A DNA stretch of 64,000 nt from Clostridium ljungdahlii (GCF_001636845.1 NZ_LITT01000058.1:62001-126000), one strand, 5' to 3'. Counted from the first letter of the stretch, positions 45,426-54,952 are shown. A program made the numbers and translations. Notes: generated from the sequence alone by a model not told the origin.

Positions 45426-46874
45426 ATGAAATTAAATAAGGAAACTTTTAAAAATTATAAGAAATATCCAGAAAAAGTTTTGCAATTTGGGGGAGGTAAT
45501 TTTTTAAGGGCATTTGTTGACTGGCAAATTGATAAAATGAATAAAGAAGCAGATTTTAATGGAAGTGCAGTAGTAGTTCAGCCTACTAAAGATGGAAAAG
45601 CTGATAAACTAAATGCCCAAGATTGTTTATTTAATTTATATCTTCAAGGAATAAAAGATGGAAAATCCGTTAGAGAACATTCTGTCATAAATAGTATAAG
45701 TAGAGCTGTCAATCCATATGTACATTATGAAGAATTCTTAAAAGTTGCAGAGCAGCCTGAATTAAGATTTATAGTTTCCAATACTACTGAAGCTGGAATT
45801 GCATTTGATGAAAACGATAAGTTAGAAGGCAGATCACAAAATAGTTATCCTGGAAAATTAACAGCATTTTTGTATCACAGATTTCAAACATTCAAGGGAG
45901 AGAAGGATAAGGGATTAATAATAATTCCTTGCGAACTCATAGATAGAAATGGTGAGAAACTAAAAGAAATAATACTTAAGTACACAGAAATGTGGAAGTT
46001 GGAACAAGACTTTGTAAATTGGTTAGAGGATTCCAATGTATTTTGCTGCAGTTTGGTAGATAGAATAGTTCCTGGATATCCAAAAGATACAATTAAAGAA
46101 ATAACTGAAGAATTAGGATATGAAGATAGCCTTGTAGATGTAAGCGAACAATTTTATTTATGGGTAATTGAAGGACCACAGTGGATAAAAAATGAACTTC
46201 CAACTGAAAAAGCTGGATTAAACGTAAAGTTTGTTGAAGATATGACTCCTTATAGGACAAGAAAAGTTAGAATATTAAATGGAGCTCATACATCTTTAGT
46301 ACCGGTTGCATATCTTTATGGATTAGATACTGTGGGACAGGCAGTTGAAGATGAAGTTATTGGAAAGTATGTTAGGGAAACTATAAATGATGAAATAATA
46401 CCTACACTGGATTTACCAGAAGATGAATTAAAATATTTTGCAGGTGCAGTACTTGATAGATTTGCGAATCCATTTGTAAAACATTATCTCATGAGTATAG
46501 CATTAAATTCTATGTCAAAATTTGAAACTAGGGATTTGCCTTCACTATTGGAATATTTAAATAGAAAAGGAGAACTTCCTAAAAAATTATGTTTCTCTCT
46601 TGCATCATTAATAGAATTCTATAAGGGCAAAAGAGGAGAAGAAGATATAGAGCTAGCTGACAGTGAAGATATCTTAGATTTATACAGATCTTTATGGGAA
46701 AGTTATGATGGAACGGAGAAAGGACTTAGAAAGATAGTTACTTCTGTTTTGGCATATGAAAAGAATTGGGAAATGGATCTAAATAAAATAAAGGGCTTAA
46801 CAGATAAAGTAACTGAATATTTGATAAAAATTGAGAGATTGGGTATGAAAGAGGCTGTAAAAGAGGTTATGTAA
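45426..46874 (+). CDS. uxaB: Tagaturonate reductase
   Basis: This 482-residue NADH-dependent oxidoreductase of the mannitol dehydrogenase family reduces D-tagaturonate to D-altronate. The nucleotide-binding start [19 protein letters not shown] is the family's GxGxFxR motif. [18 protein letters not shown] and the C-terminal-domain signature [14 protein letters not shown] are present. GGGAGG precedes the ATG. It is the first gene of uxaB-uxaA-kdgA, under two LacI-type operators. UxuB (fructuronate reductase) is related, but the tandem UxaA gene favours UxaB. Confidence 0.92.
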   Translation: MKLNKETFKNYKKYPEKVLQFGGGNFLRAFVDWQIDKMNKEADFNGSAVVVQPTKDGKADKLNAQDCLFNLYLQGIKDGKSVREHSVINSISRAVNPYVHYEEFLKVAEQPELRFIVSNTTEAGIAFDENDKLEGRSQNSYPGKLTAFLYHRFQTFKGEKDKGLIIIPCELIDRNGEKLKEIILKYTEMWKLEQDFVNWLEDSNVFCCSLVDRIVPGYPKDTIKEITEELGYEDSLVDVSEQFYLWVIEGPQWIKNELPTEKAGLNVKFVEDMTPYRTRKVRILNGAHTSLVPVAYLYGLDTVGQAVEDEVIGKYVRETINDEIIPTLDLPEDELKYFAGAVLDRFANPFVKHYLMSIALNSMSKFETRDLPSLLEYLNRKGELPKKLCFSLASLIEFYKGKRGEEDIELADSEDILDLYRSLWESYDGTEKGLRKIVTSVLAYEKNWEMDLNKIKGLTDKVTEYLIKIERLGMKEAVKEVM

Positions 46875-47037
46875 TAAAATTTACTAAGGTATTAAAGAAA
46901 CTATCATTATTTGGACTTTGAACTCTTTTAAAAGTTCTTATGGTAGTGAGATTTAATAGTATATCCACCTGTATGTGTCAACTTCTTACTTAGAATAATA
47001 TAAAAGACATGTTTAGATGAAAGTGAGAGATATTTAC

Positions 47038-48525
47038 ATGAAAGATGTTATTAAAATAAATAAAAATGATAATGTAGCTGTGGCATTAAGAAACTTAAAA
47101 AAAGATGACATTGTAAAAGTAGAAAATGAAAGTATTTGTCTTAAAGAAGATGTTAAAAGAGGCCATAAAATAGCTGTAAAAAATATTAATAGCAAAGAGA
47201 ATATAATTAAATATGGTTTCCCAATAGGACATGTAACTTGTGATGTTTTAGAAGGACAGTGGATTCATACACACAATGCTAAAACTAATTTGGAAGGTAT
47301 AAAAAATTATAATTTTAGTCAAAAGTTAATAAAAAATGTGTTTAAAAATAAGAATTTAACTTTTAAGGGATATAGAAGAGAAAATGGAGATGTAGGTATA
47401 AGAAATGAGCTGTGGATAGTACCTACAGTAGGCTGTATCAATGGTATAGCAGATAAAGTTGTAGAAAAATTTAAAGCTGAAGTTGGCCCATTATATATAG
47501 ACAATACTTTAGTATTAAAGCACAATTATGGATGCTCCCAGCTTGGAGAGGATCATGCTAGTACAAGAACGATACTAGCTGATGTCGTTAAACATCCCAA
47601 TGCTGGTGGAGTACTTGTAATGGGCCTTGGCTGTGAAAATAATAAAATGTCTGAATTTAAAGAGATATTAGGTGATTATGACAAAAAAAGAGTAAAGTTC
47701 TTAGTAGCTCAAGAAGTTTCAGATGAAATAGGAGAGGGGGTAAAGCTGCTAAAAGAACTTTATAAAAATATGAAAAACGACAAGAGGGAAGATGTGCCTT
47801 TATCTGAACTTAAAATTGGACTTAAATGTGGAGGCTCTGATGGATTTTCTGGGATAACTGCAAATCCACTTCTAGGTAAATTTTCAGATTGGCTGATTGC
47901 ACAAGGCGGAACAACCATTTTGACAGAAGTTCCAGAAATGTTTGGAGCAGAAACACTACTTATGAATAGAGCTAAAAATAGAAAAGTATTTGATAAAACT
48001 GTTCATTTGATAAATGATTTTAAAGAATACTTCATGAAGTATGATCAGCCTATATACGAAAACCCTTCACCTGGAAATAAAGCAGGAGGGATAACTACTC
48101 TTGAGGATAAGTCACTAGGCTGTACACAAAAGGCAGGAATAGAAACGGTAGTGGACGTGCTTGAGTATGGAGAAAAATTAAGAGAAAAAGGATTAAATCT
48201 TTTAAGTGCTCCTGGAAATGATTTAGTTGCAGCATCTGCACTGGCATCCTCAGGATGTCAGATTGTTTTATTTACAACAGGCAGGGGAACTCCCTTTGGA
48301 AGTTTTGTTCCTACTATGAAGATATCGACTAACTCTCAGTTATATAAATTAAAACCTCATTGGATTGATTTTAACGCAGGAGCCTTAGTAGAAGATAAAT
48401 CTATGGACAGTTTATTAGATGAATTTATTCAATATGTAATTAAAGTGGCAAACGGTGAACTTGTAAACAACGAAAAAAATAATTTTAAGGAAATAGCTAT
48501 ATTTAAAAGAGGGGTTACCCTGTAA
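47038..48525 (+). CDS. uxaA: Altronate dehydratase
   Basis: This 495-residue iron-dependent dehydratase turns D-altronate into 2-keto-3-deoxygluconate. An N-terminal SAF domain (about 1-85) ends with QWIHTHNAKTNL, and the large C-terminal domain starts near YRRENGDVGIRNELWIVPTVGC and includes HNYGCSQLGEDH, LKCGGSDGFSGI and FTTGRGTPFGS. The ATG at 47038 gives the usual MKDVIKINKNDNVAVAL start; the ATG at 47017 has no ribosome site. It is 34 bases ahead of kdgA. Confidence 0.94.
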   Translation: MKDVIKINKNDNVAVALRNLKKDDIVKVENESICLKEDVKRGHKIAVKNINSKENIIKYGFPIGHVTCDVLEGQWIHTHNAKTNLEGIKNYNFSQKLIKNVFKNKNLTFKGYRRENGDVGIRNELWIVPTVGCINGIADKVVEKFKAEVGPLYIDNTLVLKHNYGCSQLGEDHASTRTILADVVKHPNAGGVLVMGLGCENNKMSEFKEILGDYDKKRVKFLVAQEVSDEIGEGVKLLKELYKNMKNDKREDVPLSELKIGLKCGGSDGFSGITANPLLGKFSDWLIAQGGTTILTEVPEMFGAETLLMNRAKNRKVFDKTVHLINDFKEYFMKYDQPIYENPSPGNKAGGITTLEDKSLGCTQKAGIETVVDVLEYGEKLREKGLNLLSAPGNDLVAASALASSGCQIVLFTTGRGTPFGSFVPTMKISTNSQLYKLKPHWIDFNAGALVEDKSMDSLLDEFIQYVIKVANGELVNNEKNNFKEIAIFKRGVTL

Positions 48526-48558
48526 TAAAAAATTTAATAGGATGAGGAGGATTTTTAA

Positions 48559-49206
48559 ATGATAGAAAAAATAGAAACTTTAAGAAAAATTACTGAAGTT
48601 GGAGTTGTTGCAGTAGTTAGAGCTGAAAATTCTGAAACAGCAGAAAAAATTTCAAAAGCATGCATAGAAGGTGGTATACCTGCAATTGAAGTTACGTTTA
48701 CTGTTCCTGGAGCAGATAAGGTAATAACATCATTAAAAGAAAAATTTTCAGAAGACGAACTTATAGTAGGGGCAGGGACAGTGCTTGATAGTGAAACAGC
48801 TAGAGTTGCAATACTTGCTGGTGCAAAATATATAGTAAGTCCTGGTTTTGACCTGGAAACTGTTAAGTTGTGCAACAGATATCAAGTTCCATACATGGCA
48901 GGATGCATGACTATTACTGAAATGATAAGGGCATTGGAAGCAGGAACAGATGTTATTAAATTATTTCCAGGAAGTGCATTTGGTCCTAAAATAGTAAAAG
49001 ACATAAAGGCACCTCTTCCTCAAGTACCTATTATGCCAACAGGTGGTGTTAATTTAGAAAATGTAGGTGATTGGATAAAAAATGGTTGTATTGCAGTAGG
49101 TGTAGGAGGAAAGCTGACAGGTGGTGCAAAAACAGGTAATTATGATGAAGTTACAAAAACTGCAAAACTTTTTGTGGAAAAAGTAAGAGAAGCTAGAAAT
49201 CAATAG
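48559..49206 (+). CDS. kdgA: KDPG/KHG aldolase
   Basis: This 215-residue TIM-barrel class I aldolase splits 2-keto-3-deoxy-6-phosphogluconate to pyruvate and glyceraldehyde-3-phosphate. GVVAVVRAENSETA, AIEVTFTVPGA (catalytic Glu), GAGTVLDSE, KYIVSPGFD, VIKLFPGSAFGP (Schiff-base Lys) and PTGGVNLENV follow the family. GAGGAGG precedes the ATG. It is the last step of the uronate route here; the KDG kinase that should supply its substrate is not in the window. Confidence 0.95.
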   Translation: MIEKIETLRKITEVGVVAVVRAENSETAEKISKACIEGGIPAIEVTFTVPGADKVITSLKEKFSEDELIVGAGTVLDSETARVAILAGAKYIVSPGFDLETVKLCNRYQVPYMAGCMTITEMIRALEAGTDVIKLFPGSAFGPKIVKDIKAPLPQVPIMPTGGVNLENVGDWIKNGCIAVGVGGKLTGGAKTGNYDEVTKTAKLFVEKVREARNQ

Positions 49207-49222
49207 TTAAGGGGAAGCTTAA

Positions 49223-49260
49223 AAAGAGACAGATACTTGTAATCTGTCTCTTTCATTTTT
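49223..49260. terminator. Terminator after kdgA
   Basis: AAAGAGACAGAT and ATCTGTCTCTTT form a 12-bp perfect stem over ACTTGTA, followed by CATTTTT. It also sits at the end of the convergent Crp-family gene. Confidence 0.9.
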
Positions 49261-49951
49261 ACTCTGACATATTTTTTAATCCTTCAATATCCTTAATATG
49301 AAAAGATGATCTGTTAAAATCAATAAGTCCCTCATCTCTCATATTACACATTTCCCGCGAAAGGGAAGGTCTTGAAACATTTAAAAATTCAGCTAGTTCA
49401 TTTCGCTTCAAGGGAAGTTTGAAAGTACTTTTCCCTGATTTTTTATATTGTTCTATTAAAAAGGTACTTATTTTACCCCTCAAGTTCTTGATATTTAAAT
49501 ACTCTACATGTTTGTTTAGTACTAGTGCCCTATTGGATATAATTTTAAACATATTGCGAATGAGAGTGCGGTGCCATGAGCACATATTTTTACATTCACC
49601 TATAATTTTTTCACCAGGTAAAAATAAAACTGTACACTTATCTTGGGCTTCAACGGTAGCAGGAAGTACAGATTTTCCTGAAAAAACGGCCATTTCACCA
49701 AACATGTCTCCTGGATTCAAATTTGTCATAAACATTCTGTTTCCTGCAGCATTTTCCTTTACTACAACAGCTTTTCCAGCTATTACAATTCCAACGCTTT
49801 TAAATTCATCTCCACTTATAGCAATCAAATCATTTTTCTTGAATTGACTGATTTTAGGTTTAATGCAATTTAGCATGACAGTAATATCTTCTTTAGTAAT
49901 ATCTTGAAATAAGCTAATTTTTGATAATATATCCACATATTTTTCAAACAT
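49259..49951 (-). CDS. Crp/Fnr-family regulator (HcpR-like)
   Basis: This 230-residue regulator has an N-terminal cyclic-nucleotide-binding-fold domain (about 15-125; NPGDMFGEMAVFSGK is the jelly-roll signature), a dimer helix, and a C-terminal winged helix (about 165-215; KRNELAEFLNVSRPSLSREMCNM). It has no Fnr-type N-terminal cysteine set for an iron-sulfur cluster. It is divergent from hcp with a 107-base gap; HcpR-type regulators activate hcp in response to nitrosative stress, so this is the likely role. A GGTAAC/GATACC palindrome lies in the gap. Confidence 0.88.
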   Translation of the reverse strand: MFEKYVDILSKISLFQDITKEDITVMLNCIKPKISQFKKNDLIAISGDEFKSVGIVIAGKAVVVKENAAGNRMFMTNLNPGDMFGEMAVFSGKSVLPATVEAQDKCTVLFLPGEKIIGECKNMCSWHRTLIRNMFKIISNRALVLNKHVEYLNIKNLRGKISTFLIEQYKKSGKSTFKLPLKRNELAEFLNVSRPSLSREMCNMRDEGLIDFNRSSFHIKDIEGLKNMSE

Positions 49952-49968
49952 TTAATCACCTTTAATTT

Positions 49969-49984
49969 GGTAACAGAGGATACC
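49969..49984. promoter_or_regulatory. Candidate Crp-family site before hcp
   Basis: GGTAAC AGAG GATACC is a 16-bp palindrome with GGTAwC half-sites. A TATACT at 50006-50011 would put transcription start near 50018, so the site is centred about -41.5, the standard class II activator position. No good -35 box is present. Confidence 0.55.
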
Positions 49985-50058
49985 GATTTATTACCATTAT
50001 TATATTATACTCATCTCATAAAAGCAATTAAAAAATAATAAGGTTATGGGGTGTAAAT

Positions 50059-51624
50059 ATGGATAATATGTTTTGTTTTCAATGTGAACAAACTGCTTGT
50101 GGAAGTGGGTGTACAAAAGTAGGGGCATGTGGAAAGCAGCCTGATGTTGCAAATAAACAGGATAAGCTTACATGCAAACTTGTAGAACTTGCCTATGCTG
50201 CTGAAGGAAAAAATAGAGATAAAGCTGTAGATGAAGTTATGATGGAAGGTTTGTTTTCAACTGTTACTAATGTAAATTTTGATGTATCAAGGATTGATGA
50301 AATTATAAATGCAGTAGAAGTACAAAGTGAAAAATTTCAAAATGACAGTAAATTCCATTTTGATGGACTTTGGGATGGAGATACTGATATTGTATCCCTT
50401 CGCTCTACACTTCTTTTTGGAATTCGTGGTATGGCAGCATATGCATATCATGCCTGTAAGCTTGGTAAAAAAGACGAAGAAGTTATGGATTGGTTCTATA
50501 AAGGTATGAGAGCGGTTGGGGGAACGCATTCAGTAGAAGAGTGGCTAAACATTCTAATGGAATTTGGTGGTGTCAACTTAAAGTGTATGGCATTATTAGA
50601 TGAAGCTAATACATCTGCTTATGGACAACCAGCTCCTGTAAAAGTAACTACAAATGTTGAAAAAGGTCCATTTATAGTTATTACAGGTCATGACTTATAT
50701 GATTTAAAGATGCTCCTTGAACAGACAGAAGGAAAAGGGATAAATATATATACTCATGGAGAAATGCTCCCTGCACATGGGTATCCCGAGCTTAAAAAAT
50801 ATAAACACTTGAAGGGGAACTTTGGTACTGCATGGCAGAATCAGAGAAAGGAATTTGACAATATTCCTGCACCTATATTATTTACAACTAATTGTCTTGT
50901 ACCTCCAAGTGAAAATTATTCAGATAGAATATTTACTACAGATGTTGTAGGATTTCCTGGACTTAAACATGTTAAGGCAGATGGAAATGGAAGAAAAGAT
51001 TTTAGTGAAATTATAAATAAAGCACTTGAACTTGGTGGATATACTGAAGATAAAAATTTTACAGGTATAAATGGTGGAAGTGTACTTACAACTGGATTTG
51101 CTCATGATGCAGTGCTTGGAGTAGCAGATAAAATAGTAGAGACAATTAAAAATGGAGGAATCAAGCACATATTCCTGGTAGGAGGCTGTGATGGAGCAAA
51201 GTCTGGCAGAAACTATTATACCGAGTTTGTAAAGAAAGCACCAAAGGACAGCCTTATATTAACTCTTGCCTGTGGAAAATATCGTTTTAATGATTTAGAT
51301 TTAGGAGATATTCAAGGTATTCCACGTATTATTGATGTTGGTCAGTGTAATGATGCTTATTCCGCTATACAGATTGCTTTAGCACTTGCAAATGTATTTA
51401 AATGTGGAGTAAATGATTTACCGCTTACACTAGTACTGTCATGGTACGAACAAAAAGCTGTATGTATATTGCTTACTTTATTGTCTCTTGGAATAAAAAA
51501 CATTTATGTAGGACCTTCTATTCCAGCATTTTTCTCATCAAATGTGTTGAATGTTTTAGTTGATAAATTCAGCATAAAGCCCACTACGACAGTGGAGGAT
51601 GATTTAAAAGCTATATTGAAATAA
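50059..51624 (+). CDS. hcp: Hybrid cluster protein (hydroxylamine / NO reductase)
   Basis: This 521-residue Ni-free CODH-superfamily protein reduces NO or hydroxylamine and protects against nitrosative stress. The N-terminal cluster motif is FCFQCEQTACGSGCTKVGAC: Cys6, Cys9, Cys18 and Cys24 in the Cx2Cx8Cx5C spacing of the anaerobe-type class. Hybrid cluster ligands appear in HGEMLPAHGYPELKKY, FTTNCLVPP, LVGGCDGAKSGRNYYTEF, LTLACGKYRFN and the SWYEQKAVCILLTL region. The ATG has a GGGGTG site upstream. The separate reductase Hcr is absent, as usual in clostridia. Confidence 0.95.
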   Translation: MDNMFCFQCEQTACGSGCTKVGACGKQPDVANKQDKLTCKLVELAYAAEGKNRDKAVDEVMMEGLFSTVTNVNFDVSRIDEIINAVEVQSEKFQNDSKFHFDGLWDGDTDIVSLRSTLLFGIRGMAAYAYHACKLGKKDEEVMDWFYKGMRAVGGTHSVEEWLNILMEFGGVNLKCMALLDEANTSAYGQPAPVKVTTNVEKGPFIVITGHDLYDLKMLLEQTEGKGINIYTHGEMLPAHGYPELKKYKHLKGNFGTAWQNQRKEFDNIPAPILFTTNCLVPPSENYSDRIFTTDVVGFPGLKHVKADGNGRKDFSEIINKALELGGYTEDKNFTGINGGSVLTTGFAHDAVLGVADKIVETIKNGGIKHIFLVGGCDGAKSGRNYYTEFVKKAPKDSLILTLACGKYRFNDLDLGDIQGIPRIIDVGQCNDAYSAIQIALALANVFKCGVNDLPLTLVLSWYEQKAVCILLTLLSLGIKNIYVGPSIPAFFSSNVLNVLVDKFSIKPTTTVEDDLKAILK

Positions 51625-51635
51625 GATAGAATATC

Positions 51636-51904
51636 TATAGAGAGAGTTCCTAAGCAAAAAATCAACTTATGCTCCGAATATTTTTTACAAACACAAGCAC
51701 GTTAAATATTTTGATAAGTCTAAGCAGAAAATTTATAAAAACCTAAGGACTTTTGAAAACTCGTACCTCAGACAATTCAAAAGTCCTAAGCTTTTTTATA
51801 AATTTTCCACTAAGACTTATATACAAAATATTTAAATGTGCTTATTTATTGTAAAAATATTTCTATGTATAAGTTGATTTTTAAGTTAGAAAACTTACAC
51901 ATAT
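51636..51904. repeat. Palindromic TIR element, copy C
   Basis: This is the same architecture as the elements at 1332 and 11466. The left end is TATAG with GAGTTCCTAAG, then AAAAAATCAACTTATGCTCC; the right end is ATAAGTTGATTTTTAAG, then TTAGAAAACTTACAC. The interior folds on itself, with GGACTTTTGAA and TTCAAAAGTCC around the tip AACTCGTACCTCAGAC. Relative to copy A, an A-T pair in this stem has become G-C on both arms. It abuts the transposase fragment. Confidence 0.8.
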
Positions 51905-52194
51905 AGGGTTTTCAATTTAAAAGTTAACTCTTCAATACAACTTCTAGAAGAAGGTTTAAACAATCTAGCTTTAAGATAATTCCATATATTCTTCTGAGTA
52001 TTCATATATGGTGAATATCGGGGAAGGTAAATAAGCTTAAGTTTTTCCTTAACCTTTTGGTAAGAAGTTTGAATTAGGAAACTAGTATGATTTTTAGCAT
52101 TATCAAGGAATACAACAACCTTTTTGCCAGGATTAATTTTCATTAAATATTCCAAATGTGATTTTACTTCTTCGTAAAGAAAATATATATACAA
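51895..52194 (-). pseudogene. IS630-family transposase fragment
   Basis: These 99 residues are from the C-terminal half of a Tc1/IS630-type DDE transposase. VVVFLDNAKNHTS holds the second catalytic Asp region, and LIYLPRYSPYMNTQKNIW the third block, in which the expected Glu (NPxE) is Lys. The N-terminal half is gone, and the stop codon lies beyond an end-like TATAGGGTTTTC sequence (51902) inside the adjoining repeat. It is clearly inactive. It may be the relic of the element family that mobilised the palindromic repeats, since their ends look alike. Confidence 0.8.
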
Positions 52195-52251
52195 TGTAAA
52201 TATGGAAAATTCATGTTATAATTTTAGAAGTTAGATATGGAGGTTTTATTG

Positions 52252-52962
52252 ATGGGTCAAAGGTTACTGATAGTTGAAGATGATGAGGCAATTGCAAACA
52301 TATTAAAGGAACATCTTGAAAAAGAAGGATATGAAGTTAATTGGGCATCAAGTGGCAAAGAGGGATTAGAGGATTTTAAAACATATGAATTTGCACTTGT
52401 AATGATAGATATAATGCTGCCTGAAATGGATGGCTTCACTCTTTGCAAGAATATAAGATGGATAAATGAAGATATACCAGTAATGATAATAAGTGCAAAG
52501 CAGACGGAAATGGATAAAGTGAAAGGATTAAAGCTTGGAGCAGATGATTATATAACAAAACCTTTTAGTTTGATTGAAGTTTCTGCAAGAATTGAAGCGC
52601 ATTTAAGAAGGTATAAAAAGGTAGATAGAGAGTCTGCCATAAATGGAATATTAAAATTTAAAAATGGACTTATTATAATACCTGAGGAAAAAAAGGTTAC
52701 TGTGAATGAAAAAGAAATTCAAATGACTATAAAAGAATTTGAACTTTTAAGTCTTATGGCACAAAATCCAAACAAAGTATTTTCAAAAGAAGAATTATAT
52801 CATCACATATGGGAGAGTATGGATGTTGAAGGAAACAATACTGTAACTGTACACATAAAAGAACTTAGAGAAAAAATAGGAGACAGTAGTAAAAATCCTA
52901 CTTTTATAAAAACTGTATGGGGAGTAGGCTATAAGTTTATAGGAGAAAGGAATATAGGTTAA
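52252..52962 (+). CDS. OmpR-family response regulator
   Basis: This 236-residue regulator has a receiver domain (1-118) with acidic pocket Glu9-Asp10-Asp11, phospho-Asp53 in MIDIMLPEMDG and Lys in YITKPFS. A winged-helix DNA-binding domain (about 135-232) ends FIKTVWGVGYKF. GGAGG at 52239-52243 supports the ATG at 52252; an ATG at 52237 overlaps it. A TATAAT at 52217-52222 may drive it, right after the transposase relic. It heads a four-gene locus: regulator, small L7/L12-like protein, kinase, lipoprotein. Confidence 0.93.
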   Translation: MGQRLLIVEDDEAIANILKEHLEKEGYEVNWASSGKEGLEDFKTYEFALVMIDIMLPEMDGFTLCKNIRWINEDIPVMIISAKQTEMDKVKGLKLGADDYITKPFSLIEVSARIEAHLRRYKKVDRESAINGILKFKNGLIIIPEEKKVTVNEKEIQMTIKEFELLSLMAQNPNKVFSKEELYHHIWESMDVEGNNTVTVHIKELREKIGDSSKNPTFIKTVWGVGYKFIGERNIG

Positions 52963-52977
52963 ATAAGGAGTAAAATT

Positions 52978-53265
52978 ATGGATTATAAAATTGTTCTGAT
53001 GCTTGCGACAGCAGGATTTCTAATATGGATAGTGACAGATATAAGCCAAATACGAAATGATAATGCAAGAATGAATGCAACTTTGAATAGGATTGCTAGA
53101 AAAATAGGAGCATTTGATACATTAACAGATGAATTAAAAAAACTTATTTTGGAGAATGAAAGAATTAAGGCAATCAAATTATATAGAGAGTCTACTGGGT
53201 GTGGGCTAGTTGAAGCTAAGGAATATATCGATACTTTAAAAGAAGAACTAAATAAAAATGGCTAA
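52978..53265 (+). CDS. Membrane protein with L7/L12 C-terminal-like motif
   Basis: This 95-residue protein has an N-terminal membrane helix (about 3-20, VLMLATAGFLIWIVTDI), a coiled-coil-like middle (about 25-60) and a C-terminal segment, IKLYRESTGCGLVEAKEYID, that copies the ribosomal protein L7/L12 C-terminal domain pattern (IKxxRExTGxGLxEAKxxV). Such membrane-tethered L7/L12-like proteins occur widely in Firmicutes with unknown role. AAGGAG precedes the ATG. It sits between the response regulator and its kinase, 15 bases after the former. Confidence 0.75.
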   Translation: MDYKIVLMLATAGFLIWIVTDISQIRNDNARMNATLNRIARKIGAFDTLTDELKKLILENERIKAIKLYRESTGCGLVEAKEYIDTLKEELNKNG

Positions 53266-53283
53266 TTAAATTTTTCAAGACTC

Positions 53284-53301
53284 GTTTTGCTAAAGCAAAA
53301 C
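53284..53301. terminator. Short perfect hairpin
   Basis: GTTTTGC TAAA GCAAAAC lies after the L7/L12-like gene. No T run follows, so it may attenuate rather than end transcription. The remaining 180 bases before the kinase gene hold a TATAAT at 53446-53451 without a clear -35. Confidence 0.4.
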
Positions 53302-53477
53302 ATTAATGGCTTTATGAATTTACTAACTAATTTTTAATAAAATATAGAAAAGTTGTATCAAAATGTGTATTTTTGCAGGGTGATATAGCTTTTTTCTTAA
53401 TTATAAAGAAATTATTAAGTTTTATAAAGAAATGAAAAGTATTTGTATAATGATATTGTACAGGTTAGGAGAAAGAT

Positions 53478-54926
53478 ATGAAATTAAAAAAGTGGCTTAT
53501 ATTATCTCATTTAGCAGTTATGCTGACACCTATAATTTTAGCTTTAATCTTGTTTGTAATTATAAATAGTTACAACAAAAATACACAGGTTATGAATTAT
53601 ATATCTACCATGAGCAAATTTAAGGCATACGAGAAAGTGCTTGATGATCCTAATATATATGATGGCAGCTCTTTAACAAATAAAAAATTTGTGATGGATG
53701 AAGATAAGAGTTCTGTTGCGATAGAAGTATACAATGCAGTAGGTCAGCAGATATATTCATCAGATGATAACATGTTAGGCTATATTGACAAAAGTGAGAT
53801 TTATTCTGACCTATATAAAATACAAACAGGAACTAAAGCTAATACTCTGAAAATGCCTGTATTTAAAGATAGTAAATTAGTTGGCTTTTATAAAATAGTT
53901 ATGACAAGAGACGACTTTATTCAAGCTGTAAATTATAGAACTGTTTTAGTTATTTTATGTTTTATATTTATGGTTTTAGCTGTATTCACATTAGTAGTAA
54001 TTCTCTTAAATAAAAAATTTAATAAGCCTATTAAACTTTTAATAGAAGGCATGAATAAGTTTGCTGTTGGGGATGAAGTTAATTTAAATTACAAATGTGG
54101 TGATGAAATAGGAGAGCTTATAAACCACTTTAATAATATGAAAAATGATATTGAAGAAAAAAGAAAAACTATAGAGCTTCAGCAAAAATCTAAGGAGTAC
54201 ATGATATCTGCAATATCGCATGATTTAAAGACGCCGCTTACTGCCATAAGAGCTTATGCAGAGTCAATGGAATGTGAAGAAGACCTAGGTATGGAAGATT
54301 TAAAAAATAAGGTTTCTATTATACTTCACAAAAGTGATTATATGAAAAATATGATAGATGATCTAATGATGTACAACCTTCTTACAACAGATTATAAAAT
54401 GAAATTTGTGGAACTTGAAGGATCAGAGTTATTTGAAATGCTTTTTTCAGGATATGACAAGCCTTGTGAAAAAAAGAAAATAAAACTTACTTCAAATATA
54501 GAAGTAAATGGGAAGTACAATGTAGATGTGAGGCAAATGACAAGGGTAATAGATAACTTAATGGCAAACGCACTTAGATATACAAAAGAAGGAGGAGCCA
54601 TATACATGGGAGCATTTTCACCTGATGAAGAACTTCCTAATTGGCTTGAAATTAATTCCCAAAATGAGATAAGAAGCTGGAGAGAAAGAAGCCTCTTGAT
54701 TTTAATCAAAAATGAAGGAAGTGGAATTAAAGATAAGGAAAAGGAAAAAGTATTTATGCCATTTTATCAAAGTGATGATTCCAGAAGTAAAAATATGTGG
54801 AAAGGTGTAGGACTTGGATTAAGTATTGTACAACTTGTAATACAAAAACATGGTGGTGAAGTAAAAGTATTTTCAGAAGAAAGCAGTACTGTTTTTATAT
54901 GTGCTATACCTATGATTAAAAATTAA
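53478..54926 (+). CDS. Sensor histidine kinase
   Basis: This 482-residue kinase has membrane helices at about 8-28 and 155-178, an outer sensor domain of about 125 residues between them, and a HAMP domain (about 180-230). The phospho-His is in AISHDLKTPLTAIRAY (His248). The ATPase domain has N-box NLMANALRYT, a G1-like NEGSGIKDKEKEKVF and G2 GVGLGLSIVQ. Its outer domain has no recognised ligand motif. AGGAGAAAG precedes the ATG. It probably phosphorylates the regulator at 52252 and is followed by a lipoprotein. Confidence 0.92.
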   Translation: MKLKKWLILSHLAVMLTPIILALILFVIINSYNKNTQVMNYISTMSKFKAYEKVLDDPNIYDGSSLTNKKFVMDEDKSSVAIEVYNAVGQQIYSSDDNMLGYIDKSEIYSDLYKIQTGTKANTLKMPVFKDSKLVGFYKIVMTRDDFIQAVNYRTVLVILCFIFMVLAVFTLVVILLNKKFNKPIKLLIEGMNKFAVGDEVNLNYKCGDEIGELINHFNNMKNDIEEKRKTIELQQKSKEYMISAISHDLKTPLTAIRAYAESMECEEDLGMEDLKNKVSIILHKSDYMKNMIDDLMMYNLLTTDYKMKFVELEGSELFEMLFSGYDKPCEKKKIKLTSNIEVNGKYNVDVRQMTRVIDNLMANALRYTKEGGAIYMGAFSPDEELPNWLEINSQNEIRSWRERSLLILIKNEGSGIKDKEKEKVFMPFYQSDDSRSKNMWKGVGLGLSIVQLVIQKHGGEVKVFSEESSTVFICAIPMIKN

Positions 54927-54952
54927 ATAGATATTGGAGGGAGAAATTTATT

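Noticed and set aside
50920-51168. Cys/Ser-rich minus-strand frame inside hcp
   Set aside because: It is an antisense shadow of hcp without a ribosome site.
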